DNA of 5,920 nucleotides from Nitrososphaerota archaeon (GTDB lineage: Archaea; Iainarchaeota; Iainarchaeia; Iainarchaeales; VGJJ01), in the NCBI GenBank assembly GCA_020053155.1, contig JAGVNS010000061.1, positions 1 through 5,920 on the forward strand, given 5' to 3'. The notes under the pieces are model-generated. The model worked only from the letters and a program-made list of their open reading frames with translations, did not search any database and was not told the DNA's origin. Shown here piece after piece: positions 4,405-5,920 of this stretch. Made by a program: the position numbers and the translations under genes. Numbering within the stretch: position 1 is the first letter of the stretch; every line of letters starts with the position of its first letter.

Positions 4405-4953
4405 ATGAATCGCATGATTATTGGATTGGGAATTATTTTCATCCTTTTTCTGGCAGGATGCACCGAACTCCCCTCCAAAGAAAGCGCGGGAAAAAGCAAC
4501 CTACTGGGGGAAACGATTGTAACGGATACCATCCAGAAAGGAAACTATGTAACGCTCTATTACAAAGGAACGCTGGACGACAATAGCATATTTGACCAGA
4601 CGCAGCCCGGAAGCCCGGCCGTATTCCAAATAGGAGTGGGGTCGCTCATCAAAGGGTTTGACGATGGATTATTGGGAATGAAAGTAGGGGAAACGAAAAC
4701 CATCGTGATTCCCCCCGAATTGGCGTATGGGGGATTCAACCCCGATGCGATACAAGAAGTGGACATCCAACAATTGGCCGATGCCAATATCCCCATCCTC
4801 ATCGGAATCACCGTCCAATCCAACGCGGGCAGTGGGAAAATAGTGGAGGTAGACGAGACCACCAACAAAGTCAAAATAGACTTCAACCACCCATTAGCGG
4901 GAAAAACGCTCACGTTCGAAGTGGAAATAGTGAAAATAAGCAACAAGCCGTAA
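4405..4953 (+). CDS. Membrane-anchored FKBP-type peptidyl-prolyl isomerase (SlyD-like)
   Basis: A 182-residue prolyl cis-trans isomerase and probable chaperone acting outside the membrane. The N-terminus has a hydrophobic signal (about 4-18) and lipobox LAGC with Cys19 as the predicted lipid-attachment site. A polar linker (20-45) leads to the FKBP core: YVTLYYKGTLDDNSIFDQT, VFQIGVGSLIKGFDDGLLGMKVGE, IPPELAYGG. The inserted chaperone domain (about 118-160) and returning strand DFNHPLAGKTLTFEVEIVKI match archaeal FKBP26/SlyD layout. The histidine-rich metal-binding tail of bacterial SlyD is absent. Most archaeal SlyD-type FKBPs are cytoplasmic, so a lipoprotein version points to folding of exported proteins. 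The TATA box upstream fixes ATG 4405. The next gene starts nine bases after its stop. Confidence 0.92.
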   Translation: MNRMIIGLGIIFILFLAGCTELPSKESAGKSNLLGETIVTDTIQKGNYVTLYYKGTLDDNSIFDQTQPGSPAVFQIGVGSLIKGFDDGLLGMKVGETKTIVIPPELAYGGFNPDAIQEVDIQQLADANIPILIGITVQSNAGSGKIVEVDETTNKVKIDFNHPLAGKTLTFEVEIVKISNKP

Positions 4954-4962
4954 TGCAGAGAT

Positions 4963-5538
4963 TTGGAAAGATTAGTTGTATCCCCCAACTTTTGCTTAAC
5001 AAACACGGGAAACCGCTATCAACTTTTCTTTGACGCTCCTCAATTATATAAAGGACAAAACCTCCATGTTTGGGTGAGAAAAAAAGAGGAAATACTCCGA
5101 TTCAAGAATAAAAAAGAATTATTTGGGTATCTAAAAGAAATATTTAACGATAGCCAAATCATCCTTATTCACGGCTCGACGGCATTGGTTCCAGTAAAAA
5201 ATTTCTCGGATTTCGACATTGAAGTCTATGGAAAGGTCATCAAAAAACCACACTATGAAATTGCATTCATCGGTAGGAAGCCCGTGCTCATTACGGCTTA
5301 TTTTTACCGATACCAGAAAGGTAAAAATATCAGCGTTCCGAAGACCATCCAAATGATAAAAGGGAAATATACCGACAAGGTCGCGCAAAGAGAACCCCAA
5401 ACCAAGTATTCAGAAGGAAAATACGGGACCAAAGAAAAAATGAAAAGAGAATGCCAATTAGTCACAGACTTTTGCTTCAAGTATTTCCGTTCAAAAGAAA
5501 CAAAATATCTAAAATATATTCAGAAAAGAATCATTTGA
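4963..5538 (+). CDS. Small nucleotidyltransferase-fold protein
   Basis: A 191-residue protein whose centre carries the Pol-beta/MNT nucleotidyltransferase signature: LIHGSTALVPVKNFSDFDIEVYG, with Gly71-Ser72 and Asp83, Asp85 as metal ligands. The third carboxylate expected on a following strand is not evident (VLITAYF, where Thr111 lies near the expected spot), so catalysis is uncertain. The first 55 residues are unassigned; the C-terminal 75 are rich in Lys, Tyr and Arg, suggesting nucleic acid contact. No ATG fits this frame: TTG 4963 is the only early start, nine bases after the FKBP stop. An ATG at 4953 is in another frame and closes after 26 codons. Base use is visibly more A+T-rich than its neighbours, hinting at separate origin. 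No HEPN partner gene is next to it, so a toxin-antitoxin role is not supported here. Confidence 0.65.
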   Translation: MERLVVSPNFCLTNTGNRYQLFFDAPQLYKGQNLHVWVRKKEEILRFKNKKELFGYLKEIFNDSQIILIHGSTALVPVKNFSDFDIEVYGKVIKKPHYEIAFIGRKPVLITAYFYRYQKGKNISVPKTIQMIKGKYTDKVAQREPQTKYSEGKYGTKEKMKRECQLVTDFCFKYFRSKETKYLKYIQKRII

Positions 5539-5540
5539 AG

Positions 5541-5546
5541 AAAAAA
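5541..5546 (-). terminator. T-run terminator of the histone gene
   Basis: Six A bases on the plus strand give CCTTTTTTCTT on the minus strand, 10 bases after the histone stop codon. It lies in the 17-base gap to the convergent nucleotidyltransferase gene and probably ends the histone mRNA. Confidence 0.45.
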
Positions 5547-5555
5547 GGCTTAATA

Positions 5556-5759
5556 TCACTTCTTTATCGCCAATCTCAAATCCGCACCCGTAATTGTTTT
5601 CCTGTTGGCGTGTTTGGCGAAAATAGCTGCTTCGCGGGAAAGATTCAATCCCGTTTCTTCCAAATGTTCGGCGAGCACTTTGGCGGCTTCTTCCGAAACA
5701 CGGATTCCCGTGGCCTTGCGAATGATGCGGTCGACCGCGGCTAATGGTAATTCAGCCAT
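5556..5759 (-). CDS. Archaeal histone
   Basis: A 67-residue protein that is almost entirely one histone fold, compared with 69 for HMfB. It forms dimers that wrap DNA. Visible landmarks: ELPLAAVDRIIRKA (helix 1, DNA-contacting Arg11), Arg20 in IRVSEEAAKVLAEHLEE (loop 1 and helix 2), AKHANRKTITGADLRLAIKK with the loop 2 Arg-Lys-Thr and the final helix. No N- or C-terminal tail. Aligned with HMfB (one residue longer at the start), HMfB Gly16, which lets dimers stack into hypernucleosomes, corresponds to Thr17, with Gly at 18. ATG 5759 gives the standard family N-terminus; the frame stays open to 5864 but that extension is not histone-like and lies across the promoter. A TATA box at 5821-5829 predicts a leader of about 40 bases, the longest in the window. 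Confidence 0.95.
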   Translation of the reverse strand: MAELPLAAVDRIIRKATGIRVSEEAAKVLAEHLEETGLNLSREAAIFAKHANRKTITGADLRLAIKK

Positions 5760-5767
5760 GACTCCAA

Positions 5768-5786
5768 CCCAACCCAAGCCCCTCCC
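5768..5786 (-). promoter_or_regulatory. G-quadruplex motif in the histone mRNA leader
   Basis: On the minus strand four G-runs (5784-5786, 5779-5782, 5773-5775, 5768-5770) are separated by 1, 3 and 2 bases, the canonical G3+N1-7 pattern; a fifth GG lies at 5764-5765. The motif ends eight bases before the start codon. In the mRNA it could block or tune ribosome entry. The Shine-Dalgarno-like GGGAGG is contained in it. Confidence 0.55.
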
Positions 5787-5800
5787 GTTATGTTGGGGCT
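5777..5800 (-). promoter_or_regulatory. Leader hairpin competing with the G-quadruplex
   Basis: On the minus strand AGCCCC (5800-5795) pairs perfectly with GGGGCT (5782-5777) around a 12-base loop. The predicted transcription start is near 5799, so the hairpin would sit at the very 5' end. It uses the four-G run that the quadruplex also needs, so the two structures exclude each other. Confidence 0.45.
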
Positions 5801-5820
5801 GCACGTATGGGTAGGCGGGA

Positions 5821-5829
5821 AAATATAAA
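5821..5829 (-). promoter_or_regulatory. TATA box of the histone gene
   Basis: TTTATATTT on the minus strand, centred 66 bases before ATG 5759. This predicts transcription starting near 5799 and a real 5' leader, unlike the leaderless genes elsewhere in the window. The remaining 91 bases to the window end show A-runs and a short CCGT/ACGG hairpin (5901-5912), with no gene that I can support. Confidence 0.6.
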
Positions 5830-5920
5830 CCTGATTGATGCTTCTTTTTCCAAAAAAAAACCAAAAATGGGATAAAACGCCGAAAAAACCCATTATAGCC
5901 CCGTTTTCACGGCGGAGAGG

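Noticed and set aside
4953..5033. ATG at 4953 overlapping the FKBP stop
   Set aside because: The frame closes after 26 codons and is not that of the nucleotidyltransferase; no motif supports a frameshift join.
5760..5864. N-terminal extension of the histone frame by 35 codons
   Set aside because: It crosses the TATA box and predicted transcription start, and archaeal histones start at the MAELP-like sequence.
1..5920. CRISPR array, tRNA genes, prophage or defence cluster
   Set aside because: No regularly spaced repeats, no tRNA-like cloverleaf, and no cas, phage structural, restriction or toxin-antitoxin gene pair were seen. The lone nucleotidyltransferase has no HEPN neighbour.

Overview
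The window reads as archaeal chromosome. The gene content (a tail-less archaeal histone, a single-domain Lrp/AsnC regulator, a SlyD-type FKBP, a CMP-kinase-like P-loop protein) and the promoter layout point the same way. AT-rich TATA boxes sit about 26-29 bases before most first-gene start codons, so many mRNAs are predicted to be leaderless, while genes inside an operon have short GGTG-type ribosome binding sites. Short proteins and tight packing would fit a small-genome lineage such as DPANN, but that is inference; no rRNA or other phylogenetic marker is present.

Layout, left to right. Positions 1-330 hold no gene: an A-rich tract, then two degenerate tandem copies of a hairpin resembling the right end of IS200/IS605 (TnpB-type) elements. 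On the minus strand, 331-1032 encodes a TVP38/TMEM64 (VTT-domain) membrane protein. The 380 bases between it and the next gene have no convincing protein but a series of hairpins with a TATA box on one side and T-runs on the other: a candidate minus-strand structured RNA of about 195 nt that I cannot assign to a known family. On the plus strand, an Lrp/AsnC regulator (1414-1878) has a perfect 17-bp palindrome touching its start codon, a strong autoregulation signal. It is followed by two back-to-back long inverted repeats (1881-1972), then a HAD phosphatase (2044-2952).

The HAD gene converges on, and overlaps by 15 bases, a minus-strand O6-alkylguanine-DNA alkyltransferase (2938-3300). From one shared AT-rich box (3326-3333) the alkyltransferase and a three-gene plus-strand operon diverge. 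The operon holds a 78-residue membrane protein, a 45-residue tail-anchored protein (ATGA overlap) and a CMP-kinase-like P-loop protein. An FKBP-type prolyl isomerase with a lipobox follows under its own TATA box, then a small divergent nucleotidyltransferase-fold protein. A minus-strand histone gene closes the window. Its predicted 5' leader carries a canonical four-tract G-quadruplex motif that competes with a 6-bp hairpin for the same G-run.

Most genes are housekeeping or solitary. I see no classic defence island, CRISPR array or biosynthetic cluster. The most unusual parts are non-coding: the orphan structured RNA, the Lrp operator and nested inverted repeats, and the histone leader. All promoter and start-site statements are inferred from sequence spacing.
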